Assembly (NCBI RefSeq): GCF_020536995.1
Contig: NC_068367.1
Span: 63,087,122-63,151,121, forward strand
Reading direction: 5' to 3'
Source of the DNA: Dreissena polymorpha
Lineage: Eukaryota > Mollusca > Bivalvia > Myida > Dreissenidae
Length of the DNA stretch: 64,000 bases
Part shown: piece after piece, positions 11,190 to 22,689 of the stretch
Layout of the letters: every line of letters starts with the position of its first letter
How positions within the stretch are numbered: the first letter of the stretch is position 1
The notes under the pieces: model-generated
Seen by the model: the letters and a program-made list of their open reading frames with translations, nothing else
Told to the model about the DNA's origin: nothing
Databases searched by the model: none
Position numbers and translations under genes: made by a program

Positions 11190-13300
11190 CTCAAGTCAAG
11201 TCAAGTCAAGAAATATTTATTTATAAAGTCGGGGTTTTAAACATGATAAACACAAGCTCTGAAGAGCTTTTAAAGCCGACTTATACATAACATTACATGA
11301 TAACAACATGATATAGTACATTCAATGAGCACATAGTTATAACAATCCTGTAGTTGAGAAACAACAGAGAATATGAGTTTGAGTAAAATATTGCTTTAAA
11401 AGACTAGAGGTAACTAAATACATGTATTACTTAAAAAACAAAAAAACAAAAAAACTAGCGTTTACATGTACTTAAAATATCAGACAAATTTAGAACTACA
11501 AAGCTTAGTAATGAACAAATAAATAGTGTACAAGGCATGCAATCATGAAAGGATAAAACATTAAAATGAAAAGCAGTACAAAGGAAAACCAAGGAACATA
11601 AAACACATTGAGCATAACATAACAAAACACACCAGTACATATAGGAACATATATTAAGCAAGCTAAAAACATAAGATAGCAGCTAAAAATAACATAGAAC
11701 ATAAAAATTCAAAAGCTATATAATATCATTAAGAACAATCACAGCTTACAAGATGTATACTTTAAAGCGTACAAAAAAACACAAAAAAAACAAACAAAAA
11801 AAAAACATAAATACTAAGAACTCTATGACTTTTTTAAATATAATATATACAAATTATATATAATACGGCACAATTAAACATTAAGAGACTTTATAAAAAT
11901 AGGGAACCTGATTAATTTTATATTGCTAGCATGTAACAAATATGTAAAACACACACATAAAAAGGAAAACATAAGGGTATACATAAGGAAGCAAAGCAGG
12001 GATATATAAAACACTTAAGTTTACAAAACTAAGGCAAAGGGTTGGGATCATGCAGGTAAATATACATATTGGGAGACAATAGCAAAAAAAAACAGGGACG
12101 TATTTTTTTAAACCCTTTCAGTGTCAGAGGCTACAAATTTTAATATTTAAAATATATTTAGTTATTTATGCAAGATGGACAAGAGCAGACTGATCCATTC
12201 CAGTACCCAAGCATGGATTTAAAGGAGTTGAAGGAATAAATTTGCCTAAAGTGATTTGGTAAATTATTCCAGAGTTTTGCAGCTGTGTATCTGAAAGAGT
12301 TTATACCATACCTGGTTGTTCTTGGCTTAGGCAGCCTTACTGTATTTGAATATCTAAAATTATAAGAATGTTCTTTAATTTCAACAAAATCATGTAAATA
12401 AGAGGGTCCATCCTTATTATACATTTTAAAAAATTCTTGTGAAATTATTCTTAAGCGCCTTATTTTAAGGGATGGAAAATCAGACCTTGTGAGAAGAGCA
12501 TCATAATCTGAAGTAAAATCATTGTAAATGAATCTTAGTGCTCTTTCTTGAATTTTTTCCATTTTCTTTGTATTTGTTTCATTTGTAAAGTGCCAGGTGA
12601 GTGGGCAATAATTAAAGTTTGATAAAATAAAAGATTGATACATTGTGATTTTACAAAGCTTATTTAAGTTATGGCCAAGTCGCTTCATTACATTTAATTG
12701 CCTTGATGCCTTTTTACAAATGTTACTTATGTGAGTGTTAAAACTAAGATTAAAATCTAAAGTAACACCGAGAAGAACAACTTCATCTTCACATTTAATA
12801 TTAACATCATTAAATTTGAAAGTAAGATCTAAGTTGTGAGTTTTCTTCCCAAGGGACATTGCCTGAAATTTGTCAGGGTTTGCTTGCATTTTATTTTCAT
12901 GGAACCATTTGATGAGACTTAAACTATCATTTTCAAGAACATTGTGATGTACTACTAAAAGAGAGTGTATTGTCATCTGCATAGTTATAAAGGTTGGATT
13001 CTGTTACAAATTCAAATATATCATTAATAAAAATATTAAAAAGGACAGGACCTAGAATAGAACCCTGAGGAACTCCCTTCAATGTCTCTTGGAAAGAACT
13101 ATGAACATCACCAACCCTGACACTTGATCCTATCATGAAGTCATGTGCTGGTTCATTCTCTCTTCCAAATGTCGTAAATTGGATTTTATGACTATGGAAC
13201 TCCTTAGTGATGACCTCATTTCGATTAAAGTGTTTCTTGTCTCCTAAACTATGGCATTTTACATAACAACCATAACGTTTGAGTAACAAGTTATGGACTT
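11190..13300 (-). mobile_element. 5'-truncated non-LTR retrotransposon (CR1/L2/Daphne-like)
   Basis: The minus strand encodes the second half of a LINE reverse transcriptase. GVPQGSILGPVLFNIFINDI and the catalytic YADD lie near 12,985-13,085, followed by the thumb and C-terminal region (MEKIQERALRFIYNDF; KPRTTRYGINSFRYTAAKLW) ending at a stop at about 12,158. One frame change follows directly after YADDNTLSF, near 12,950. Endonuclease and the first RT motifs are missing, which is ordinary 5' truncation. The 3' UTR runs to a short tandem tail, CTTGA repeated about four times on the element strand (11,195-11,215), typical of LINEs that end in a microsatellite rather than poly(A). The clade is assigned from motif flavour only. 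Confidence 0.85.
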
Positions 13301-13323
13301 GTGGTCCTTCGTTTTGTGTTGAA

Positions 13324-13870
13324 GGCCATTTTGGACGCCGTGTTGGATTTCTGTATAACATAATTAGCTTACATTTTGTCTGATGATATAAATGTGATAT
13401 TAATGTGTTGTTTGCTCTCTGAAACCTGTGTTTATACACCAAATTCATCAAATTTGAGTGGATAGTTATATAGTTATATTTTATAATCATAAATATGTTT
13501 TGCCGGCCATCTTGGCGGCCATTTTTGACGCTGTGTTGGATGTGTGCGTAATATAATAAACGTAAACAATGTCTGATGATCTTAATGTGTTCTTTGCCCC
13601 CTGAAATTTATGTATAGACACTAAAATCGTCAAATTTGAGTGGAAAGTAACATAGTAATGATCATTTTATAGGTGTTGGTGACCATCTTAAAGGCCATCT
13701 TGGCGGCCATTTAGGACGCCAAGTTAAATTGCTGTGTAACATAATTAACTTACATTCTGTGTGATGATATTAATGTGTTCTTTGCCCCCTGAAACCTGGG
13801 TATAGACACCAAATTCATCAAATTTAATAATGTTGATAGTTACATAGTTATGATCATAAATAGTTATGAT
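13324..13870 (+). repeat. Tandem array, ~190-bp unit, about 2.9 copies
   Basis: Units begin GGCCATTTTGGACGCC-like at 13,324, 13,517 and 13,705 (spacing 193 and 188). Each unit carries GATGATATTAATGTGTTCTT and ends with ATAGTTATGATCATAAAT. A lone inverted fragment is at 8960-9062. Open frames crossing the array are not genes. Confidence 0.85.
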
Positions 13871-15080
13871 CATCAATCTAAATGAACCCATCGTTTGCAA
13901 AACTTCAACAATTGTATTTGAATAAAATTTATTTTAGTGTGAACAACCATATACTCTGGTATATTATTGATAATGAGACAAACTGAAGTTAACGCCCTTT
14001 TTACTTGCGAAAATAAAAGGACGTTTAGACTTCTTACTATAAGAGTCTTCGCTGCCACAGCCCATGCGTTATTGGCGGAACATATTTGCTACATTTTTGG
14101 TCTGAAAGAAACATGTGAATCCTATATTTTGAAAGTTATCTATACAGTAGGTTATTTTCCGCAACATAATTTAAAGATGTGTATCCTCTAAATGCATCCA
14201 TTGTCCAATAAGGGTCAAATACTTTGATGTTTTATAGTGATACTAGTAAAAACTCAAAGTGTACTTTAATATTGACAAAATTAATATAATTTTCGATGTT
14301 TGAAATTTATTGAATGAGTCGAAAATTACTTTCCCTTCAGTATGAATTTGCCGCTAGAGGCGCTCTACAAGCACGAGGTTTTCGTGCATGGTTAAAACGT
14401 GGTCAGTTTTCGTCATTCAGCTTTGGGAACTCGCACGGTATACATGTTATTTTTTAAAATAATGTGTTAATATTTCATATTATGGAAATTATATATGAAA
14501 TTGAATAATTGATATATGTATTGAACTAAATTTACATAGAATGTCACTGTATGATGACTGTTAGAAAGATTGTATTATGTGATGTATGTTTGACGTTTTG
14601 ATAATGGTTATTATGTTAAGTATAATAATAAATGGACAGCCGGTATGCGAGTCCCTGCGGCTAGTACCAAAAAACAGAGTTTTTGTTTGTTTGCTATATA
14701 GGCAAAGGAGGGATGTAAGGGAACATCTTGAATCGTAATTGCAAACACTAACCAAACAAAAAAAGATGTATAAAAAATGTAAGTCTTAGTGGACAATGTG
14801 CAATATGACTCGTAAACAGGATTCATTGACATTTTGTTTTAATACTATGTAATTGTTTACCTAATGTTAATTTGGAGCGTCTATGTACAGCTGTTATATT
14901 TGATGCACACACAAAATAACACCGATAAGCATCGATTAACAACACACTAGTTGTTGTCCCTTCTTGTGTTCATTTACTCCAGTGTTCACAAGGTTACACT
15001 ATAGCGTTGTAGATCAACTCAGCTTGCATCTTAGTGCTTATGATTAAGTTCAATAAAAGCAAGTCAGGGCCACAATTTCA
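13871..15080. other. AT-rich non-coding DNA
   Basis: No supported gene or repeat family. A short GC-richer patch at about 14,340-14,445 (CGCTAGAGGCGCTCTACAAG) has no continuing frame. Confidence 0.4.
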
Positions 15081-15129
15081 GTTGAAATTATTCTTAGAGT
15101 ATAAAATAAATGCATACAAGAGAAACAAA

Positions 15130-15900
15130 ATACACCGGGAGTGATAAGCCTTGACTTCATGTGTATGACTTGAACAAACTTGAAAGAGGACTGCCACAAA
15201 CATACATGGCAATAACAAGCCTCTGCACAAGGCGTTTTCAGAGGAGATATGTTTTAAGTTATCAGCATAAATTACACGGGTAAACATTTACCACTAGAGT
15301 TGAGCCAATGTTGAGCCCATGGTATAACTTGACCAAATTTGCTATAGGACCACCATACGATGTTAAATGACAAATACAAAAAATCACAATGTCATTTTAG
15401 AGCATAAGACATTTAAAGTCGTTACTATATACATTTAAAGGAAACATGTTTTCCCATGGAAGGGGCAAATTTTGAGCTATTGAGCATGAATTGAGCAAAC
15501 ATAGAAAAGGACCAACATACGATGTTACTTTTCAATCACCAAACGTAGAGGCCTTTGGCTTTCAGGGAATATGATTTTTAAATGTTACACATTGACATTT
15601 ATGTGAAACAAACAACACTCGGGTGGGGAAAACATTGACAGCAGATACACGATTTGAACAAACTGGATAGAGGAACAACAGCCGTTGCTACAGGCCAAAT
15701 ACCAAACTTGTCGGCCTCGTGAATTCGTATATTTGTTTAAGTTTGAAATGAACACATGTAAGGGAACTCACAGCGCAGGGCTATTTTACACCGGTGATAT
15801 TACTTGAACAAACTCACTAGATATGACATGCAATGTTACATGCCTAACACCAAACATTTGGGCTTTGTGTTGAGTCACGTGTTATGGCACGGAAAGACGT
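15130..15900 (+). repeat. Diverged tandem array, ~160-bp unit, about 5 copies
   Basis: The landmark ACTTGAACAAACT followed by AGAGGACCACCATACGATG-like text recurs near 15,165, 15,325, 15,488, 15,652 and 15,805 (spacing 153-164). The units differ at many positions, so the array is old. There is no coding potential. Confidence 0.7.
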
Positions 15901-16028
15901 GTTAACATCGGGTAGTGTATTTTATATACATTTTAAGTTTAAAGAATGTATGCTGGATTTAGTGGCAAAAGTTATGAGTGACTAGTTATTAAGTTATAAA
16001 GCTCATTACTAAAACGCGATGATTAAAT

Positions 16029-16248
16029 ATGACAAGAAAGAGAACAGATCGAAATAGTAGCTGGATTGTGAGTGAAAATGTAAACAAAGCTACCAAGCAA
16101 GAGGGCCGTCTGAAGAAATTGAAGCTTATATTTCAGTAAGTGACATCTTAAGTGAGGCTAGTGCTGTATTATTTCCGGATTCAGACGCTTCAGATAATAG
16201 CACTTTTGCTTTGACCCCAGCGAAAAACTCTAATTCTAAATCTAAACA
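16029..16248 (+). mobile_element. LINE ORF1 N-terminal part, interrupted by another LINE
   Basis: From ATG at 16,029 the plus strand reads MTRKRTDRNSSWIVSENVNK, then in a neighbouring frame GPSEEIEAYISVSDILSEAS and TPAKNSNSKSK. This basic start followed by an acidic Ser-rich stretch fits the N terminus of an L1-type ORF1 protein. One frame change falls near 16,095-16,110. The text stops at AAATCTAAACA (16,238-16,248) and resumes at the second copy of that string at 19,558-19,568. ORF1 proteins bind their own RNA and are needed for retrotransposition. Without the continuation at 19.6 kb I would not have called this piece. Confidence 0.7.
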
Positions 16249-19200
16249 TTTTTTATTCAATTAAAAACATATAATGTAAACATGTGCATAAGCAGGAACA
16301 AAGTAATATCATGCAGCAAAAATAAAGTCAAACATATACAAGATATGCTAATATTTATATATTTTTTGACCTTTTTTTTTTTAGATTTCAAAGTTGTTGG
16401 TTTGTGGGCTTTTTGCTGTTTGTGATATATGATTTTGTACGTTTTGTTTTTCAATATATAATTATTAAACCTAAAGAAGAGTTGCATAAAGTGTGGTGGA
16501 TGAACAACTGGACTAGATTATGAAAGTTTTATGTGTTTCCATTTTTGTTGTTCAAAAAAATGAAGTGTATCGTTGTTGAGGGCTATTTCTTTTTGGATCT
16601 CTAGTTTTATATAATTTATAAAACAGTTCAAAGTAGGCGTTTACTTTTTTGTATTTCATGCTGAATATTTCATTAATAAAATAATGTTGTTCACATTGTT
16701 ATTAATTTCTAGTATTTTAAAAGTATTTACACCGAAACTGGTATTTAAGAGAGACAGTTTTACTTTTAATTGTTGTTCCTCTAGGAATGTTGTCTATTCG
16801 TTCTATAGAGCTCGAATATGTTTTCACTCCCAGAAAAGGTGTTCCTTTGTTTCAATTTGTTCGCTGCATATATCACACAAATTTGTGTTCCAAATGGTTG
16901 CATTAAACAAATATATTTATTTGTAGCTATGATTCTATAGACATATTTATATTTTTAGAAATCTCAGTGTGCTATCTGTAGTTGTTTTATATCGCATGAT
17001 AAATATTTGTTTCCAATTAAAATCTTGATCTCGAAGAAGGTTTTGCCATTTTATTTTGAATTTTAGAGTTTTCTTCACGATATTTAATTTGTACTGTGTA
17101 AAATATTTTGTTCGTTTTGTTTTGTTTTGCAAGTTTGTTTTCTACGAATGATTTTTTAGTACATGGTGTTATTTGTTTTGGTAACAGATTTAATATGTAT
17201 GGGTATACTTTTGATTAATGTGTCATACATTAGGAAATTGCTTGAAATTATGCCGTATATGTAACATATATTATCAAAAAAATAGAAGTCCTTTATTCTG
17301 TAATCGTACAATTGGTCGACATATTAAATGTTTCGTTCGAACCAATGTTTATAGAAAAGCGTTTTATTGTTTGAAGTTGTGTCTTTATTGTTCCATAAAA
17401 AAGTTTTACTGTTGGTTTGGGTTTCTAGATTATAGGTAATATTACTCCATGCCGATAGAACACTAGAAAGAAATATGTTTTCGTTTGTAATTTCTTGTAA
17501 AATATTATTGCTGATGTTACATCCAAAAAGTAAGTAATCACCATATTTTTTTAGAATTTTCTGGTAGAATAAATTCCAGTTAATCGTATTGGAATTATCT
17601 AGGTATATTTTAACCTAGCTGCATTTGATTGCATTCAAGAATGAGTCAATGTCCGTTAATTGGATACCTCCATTTGCTACATATTGAATGAACTGAGTTC
17701 GTTTAATTTTATCCGGTTTACCGTCCCATATGAAATTAAAAATTGCTGATTTTATCGTTTATAATATCATTTGGTGGATGGGAGAACAGTTAGTACATAA
17801 ACTTATTAAGGGAGTGCAAACATTTTCAACACTGTGTTTTTTTTCTATTTGTGTAAGTTTACGGTATTGCCATGATTTTAAGCAATTTTTAAATTTCTGT
17901 AATTTAGGCAGTATGTTTTTTAGAACTGTTTCATTTTCAAATGTAATTCCTAAAGTATTGGCTTCATCTGATGTCCAATTAAATTTTATTTTTGTATGAT
18001 GTATATTACTTTGTTTTAGTTTACCTACTCGTAGCACGGTACATTTATTTTTGTTTAAGACCCGATGTCATTCCGAAAAGGGTTAGCGACTCTATTAGGT
18101 TATGGAATGAGTCACTATTGTCATTTAAGATATAAGTTGCATCGCCAGCAAATAGGGACTGTTTAATTTCGTCGTCAGGTTCTATGTTTATTTGATTGGA
18201 TGTGATGTGATAGATACTTAAGTCATGTAATAAATAGCGATGATGAAAGTGGACATCCTTTTCGAACCCCTGACTCGATGTTAAAACTGTTTGATTAGAA
18301 GCCATTGTTAATGATTATACTGTTAATATCGGTATGGAACAGTTGACCAATTGAATGAGACTTTCACCAAAGTTCATATTTTCTAAGCAAGAGAACATAA
18401 ATGAATGATCAAGTTAATCGAATGCCTTTTAAAAGTCTGCAAATAATATTAGACCAGATTTATTTGAATTGTCGAAATAGTTTATGCATTCTTGTATAAG
18501 ACGAACGTTTTCACCAGTGTAACGTCCTTTTATGAAACCAGATTGAGATCTTGAAATGATTGATGGTAATATTTTTAAAATTCTGTTTGCTATACTTTTA
18601 GTTGCTATTTTATAATCATTGTTCAGTAAGCTTATCGGGCGCCAGTTTGACAAGAATTCTTAGTTTTTTGGGTTTTGGAATGAGTGATATGATACTTTGT
18701 TTTTGTAGCGCGGTTAAACTTCCGTTGACGCAATCAGATCCCGGGCTTTTGTTATTTTGCATTTCTGTATGAGCTTATCCACATTCATATTCAGTCAGTT
18801 ATCCGTCACATAATTCTTTTTCCTCCTCATTTAAAGCATGATATGTGTTTTTAAAAAGGGTGTTATTTTCGACATTCTTTCGTTTGTAGAGGTTTTTCGA
18901 AAAATAGACGTTGTTCTTCTAGTATTTGAATTCTGTTTGTTATGTCTTTGCCATTGACTACTAGTTTGTGTACCGCTTTTTGTTCGCTTCTACGTTGTTC
19001 AATAGTTGCAAAGCATTTTTTTTTGTTCAACATGTCTGCCCTCGCTAAAAGTATTATGCCATGGAGGTGTGTATGATAGATTCCTTCTAATATGTGTTAT
19101 TTTAAAGCAATTTCATTTTCAATGGCGGTGGTATCATTTGTGTTTGTTTCAAGCAATTTTTTTTCAAGCGTTTCAATGATTTTCATGGTTTCAATTTCAA

Positions 19201-19557
19201 GTTTTTTAGTTTCTTTTTTGTAAATGATGTGTATCTTATTGTTGTGTTACGTATATTACCGTTAATTATTTTCCATAAGGTGTTGGGGTTTACATCTTTG
19301 TTTTTTAAGTGTATTTGTTATTTCCTGTTTTATTTGCGTTTGTTATCGTGTATCTAATAAGATGCTATTATTAAGTTTAAAGTATCCTGTGCCTCTTTCA
19401 GGTTGTATTTTATGAAGTTTAAGTTCAACAAGCGAGTGGTCAGTCATAAATGCTTGTTTAATGTTGCATGTGTCAATAATATTGCAGATTGACTCATATA
19501 TTTAAAAATAGTCTAATCTGCAAAATATTGTTGGTTTTGTGTTTGAATGCGAGTTCG
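16249..19557 (-). mobile_element. L1/Tx1-like LINE, 5'-truncated, inserted with target duplication
   Basis: The minus strand carries, in order: the end of an AP-endonuclease (KPTIFCRLDYFLI and FMTDHSLVELKLHKIQPERG, about 19,410-19,545), the RT opening (NWRPISLLNNDYKIATKSIA and SGFIKGRYTGENVRLIQE, 18,480-18,650), a damaged catalytic box (FAGDAT at 18,138-18,152 where YADD is expected), the thumb region (KFNWTSDEANTLGITFENE, about 17,930-17,985), and a C-terminal zinc-knuckle region (LCDICSEQIETKEHLFWEC, about 16,830-16,890). The 3' end near 16,249 reads AATTGAATAAAAAA on the element strand, that is an AATAAA signal running into a short A tail. AAATCTAAACA flanks both ends (16,238-16,248 and 19,558-19,568). 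It has many stops and frame changes and no active site, so it is dead. Confidence 0.9.
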
Positions 19558-19568
19558 AAATCTAAACA

Positions 19569-20125
19569 AATTGATTGCTCCAATTTGGCGGATAGAGGCT
19601 GCGAGCCGACGAACAAAGACTTGATGGACTGCATGAACGCATACGGCGTTTGATTAAAATCCATGGAACGTAAATTGAGTGTTCTTGATAACTTGGAGAG
19701 GAAAGTTATGGACGTTGATAAAGAGCTTAAGAAAATTTGGTTAGCGTTGGACGACCGTGTTTAACGCACTGGCGCGCGAGTGTTGTCGCAGGAAGAGGGG
19801 ATGGAGTCCGCAGACGTCGAGGCGGCACAGATGTCCGAGAAGATCGCTATACTAGACAAACAGTGGGAGGAGCTTCGGGACGACGTTACGTACCTGAAAT
19901 CGCAATCTATGCGGAAAAATTAAGTGTTCAGCAATGTGCAAGAAGATAACTCAGGCGGCAACGAGACGGCGGAAATAACGGAAATAAAGTTACGGAAACA
20001 TTTACATGACACCCTTAAAATTGCAAGAGCATCACAGATTCGATCCGTTTTGTGTGCGTCCATCGCTCACCTGGACAGCCGGTTTCCGGTTAAATACGCC
20101 ACATCGTTTTTAAACGATTGACAGT
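19569..20125 (+). mobile_element. LINE ORF1 C-terminal part (continuation of 16,029-16,248)
   Basis: After the second target copy the plus strand continues QIDCSNLADRGCEPTNKDLM. A coiled-coil heptad region follows (KLSVLDNLERKVMDVDKELK; SEKIAILDKQWEELRDDVTY), and then the RRM-like ORF1 core (LKSQSMRKN, VFSNVQEDNSGGNETAE, LRKHLHDTLKIARA, HRSPGQPV). This is the usual L1-type ORF1 order of coiled coil then RNA-binding core. It carries several in-frame stops (for example after YGV at about 19,650 and after MRKN at about 19,921) and a frame change near 20,045. No ORF2 follows on the plus strand; a 0.42-kb repeat begins at 20,145, so the host LINE is cut off here or was ORF1-only. Confidence 0.8.
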
Positions 20126-20144
20126 GACGAATACCACTGGGACC

Positions 20145-20560
20145 GCCTTGCTTAGGCGCCGTATCTTTTCCGCATACATTAAACTATCTGAAGGAACTAT
20201 AATTTAAAATCACGAACTATATCACAACTTCATAACGTGCATAAATATTCAGAGTTTTTATTTAAGACTAAAAGGAACAATATAGCGTATAGACCGTAAT
20301 ATTAAGATCATTAAACATCACATCCATTATAGTGTTGACAACACTATCGTGACTTGGTAGAGTAAATGATTTTTCTAGCTGAAAATGTCTCGAATTTAAG
20401 TTATTCTTGTTTAAGTCTCGGTTTCAGACTCTAAATGTTTGAAAAAAGGTACGCAGGACCAAGAAAAACTGATTTTCATTTTTTGCAACCGACCACTGAG
20501 GACAGTGTTACCCACTTCTGAGGACAGTGTGACCCACAACTGAGGACAGTGTGACCTGTC
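20145..20560 (+). repeat. 0.42-kb direct repeat, copy 1
   Basis: The copy matches 21,047-21,463 over its full length at moderate identity. Landmarks are TCTTTTCCGCATA, ATCACAACTTCATAA-like text, ATTAAACATCAC, GTTGACAACACTA, GAAAATGTCTCGAATTT and GACTCTAAATGTTTG. It ends in three 20-22-base units containing TGAGGACAGTGT. Confidence 0.85.
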
Positions 20561-20640
20561 TGCATATATCTTTAAGGCCGTAAGTGCGCCGTGCAAAGGC
20601 CGATATGCGGAAACGGAGATGTAATGGTTCAGCGACATTA

Positions 20641-20985
20641 AAGAGCTATTTCATTAGCGATAGTAATAATGTGAGTACGCGCTAGTAATCACGTGAACAC
20701 ACGATAGTTATTAGTTGCGTTACGCTATTATAACGTGCGCTCTTGATAGTATTAAATACGCATGCGATAGTATGTTAGTTATTATGTGTGTTATGCTATT
20801 ATAACTTACGCTCTTGATAATATTACATACGCATGCGATGGTATTAATCATGTTCGCAATAAAATTACGAGCGCACGCTTTAGTTTCTGTGTGGGAACGA
20901 TATAGCTATTACGTGCGCATGCGATAGCTATAACGTGTGCACGCAAAAGTGATAACGTGCGCAATAATATTTCCCACCGCTATTA
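20641..20985 (+). repeat. Degenerate short tandem repeat, GCGATAG/TATTA/ACGTGCGC units
   Basis: Roughly twelve irregular units combine GCGATAG, TATTA or TATAA and ACGTGCGC (for example CGCATGCGATAGTATG, ATTATAACGTGCGCTC, ACGTGCGCATGCGATAG). It fills the gap between the two copies of the 0.42-kb repeat. Non-coding. Confidence 0.65.
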
Positions 20986-21046
20986 AATGCATACACAAAT
21001 TAACAAGAGCTGTGATGTTATGTGCTTTCTAGGAGTTCTTTAAACC

Positions 21047-21463
21047 GCCTTACGCAGACGCAGTACCTTTTCCGCATAGATTGCACTATTTGAATGAAAT
21101 ATTATTTAAAATCACAAACTATTTCACAACTTCATAATTGTCATAACTATTCAGATTTTTCATTTAAGCTCAAATAAATAATATAGCGTATATACCTTTA
21201 TAGTATAGTCATTAAACATCACGTCCATCAAACTGTTGACAACACTAACATGAACTGGTAAAGTAAAACAATTTTCTAGTTGAAAATGTCTCGAATTTTA
21301 GTGATTCGTATTTAAGTCCGGGATGCAGACTCTAAATGTTTGTGAAAACGGACACAGGACCCAAAAAAAGCTGATTTGTATATTTTCGCAACCGACCACT
21401 CAGGACAGTGTAACCCACTTCTGAGGACAGTGTCACCAACAACTGAGGACAGTGTAACCTGTC
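21047..21463 (+). repeat. 0.42-kb direct repeat, copy 2
   Basis: Second copy of the 20,145-20,560 repeat, in the same orientation, also ending in three TGAGGACAGTGT units. The two copies start about 902 bases apart. Confidence 0.85.
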
Positions 21464-21940
21464 ACTAATGTTAAAACATGGAAATATACATATGCACGCC
21501 GATGATTGCGACATATGATACGATTTTATAAACGAAATATTTAATTTCATAATTGTAAAGATTTGTTAATGTGACACTTCGAGTGCATAGAACATCATTT
21601 GCAGTAGTGAATCGTTATGAATCAATTATATATAAAGAAGAAATTCAAATATCGCCAATGAGACTGTACTTGCGTATAGTTTTCATTTATGTGCATGGTT
21701 TTTATTAGTGTACAATTCAAGATCGACTGCAGATGCCTATCGCAAACCGGACCTTATGATTATTAATTCCTAATGATACCCATTTTATTTTTTAAAACGT
21801 CTCTATATTTGAAGTACCCGTTAATTCTATTTAAGATATGCAATCAATTAAATGTAAAAGATTTGGAAACATCTGGCATGCAGCGAGTGTCCTTCACTTA
21901 ACAGGCTGCACCATCGAATGAGCAACCAACTGTATTAGAG

Positions 21941-22684
21941 TTATATATATACAGGGCTATAGATAACAAGCGTATTTGCGTTATTACGCAATTAAAATAA
22001 CCAAAAACGTAATAAAATTCAAAATAAAGCGTACAAAAACGCAAATACAAATTTAATAACGTAATTCCCGTAAAAAAACGTGCATCAAAAAGGCAATTCT
22101 TAAGAACACCGGGCGTATTTTTTAGACTGTTCATTTTCCATACAAAAATGTACCGGATAGTTTATATGCCGTCCTATGAAGAAAAGAAGGCAGTCTTTCC
22201 AGCCGTTATCAATCTTTGGGGTATTATTGTAATTATTCGTAGAACCGTCCAATTTCTACTTTCATTTTCAAGATATTCAACTCAAAATGACCCGAAAACG
22301 GGATGCATCGCTTTGAACAGTCATAACTTCATCAATTGTGCAGCGATTTTCACGAACTCGGTCTTATCCAACGCAAAAATGAATGAACTTTGATCAGAAA
22401 TTCAGTAATTGTTTGTTGTTACGTACAGGGACCTTTTCGAATTCCGTTTGTATAAATAATATAGTAACCTTAGTAGATTTGTATTATATTATATATGTCA
22501 TTCCCTAAATTACCCAAATGAGTTTAAAAACCGGGGGTGAAAAACCCAATTAAGCTCAAAAGTAGGGGGTAATTTTTTTTGATAAAACTCTATTGAATTT
22601 ACAAAAACCCTATTGTTGTCAAAACAGGGGGTAAAAAACCCAATATACCCCAAAAATAATCTATAGCTCTGTATATATATATAA
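21941..22684. mobile_element. TIR element (MITE-like), ~745 bp
   Basis: The left end TTATATATATACAGGGCTAT (continuing AGAT) is mirrored at the right by ATCTATAGCTCTGTATATAT, giving terminal inverted repeats of about 24 bases with one mismatch. The interior has a lysine-codon-like AAACGTAATAAAATTC part and, on the right, three GGGGGTAAA-type repeats. An 81-codon open frame (22,148-22,393) inside it resembles nothing I know. It is probably a non-autonomous DNA transposon. Confidence 0.6.
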
Positions 22685-22689
22685 ATGTA

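Noticed and set aside
16029-20125. Twin-priming (5' inversion) as the reason for opposite-strand ORF1 and ORF2
   Set aside because: Plus-strand ORF1 text lies on both sides of the minus-strand LINE and is joined by an 11-bp duplication, so nested insertion explains it better.
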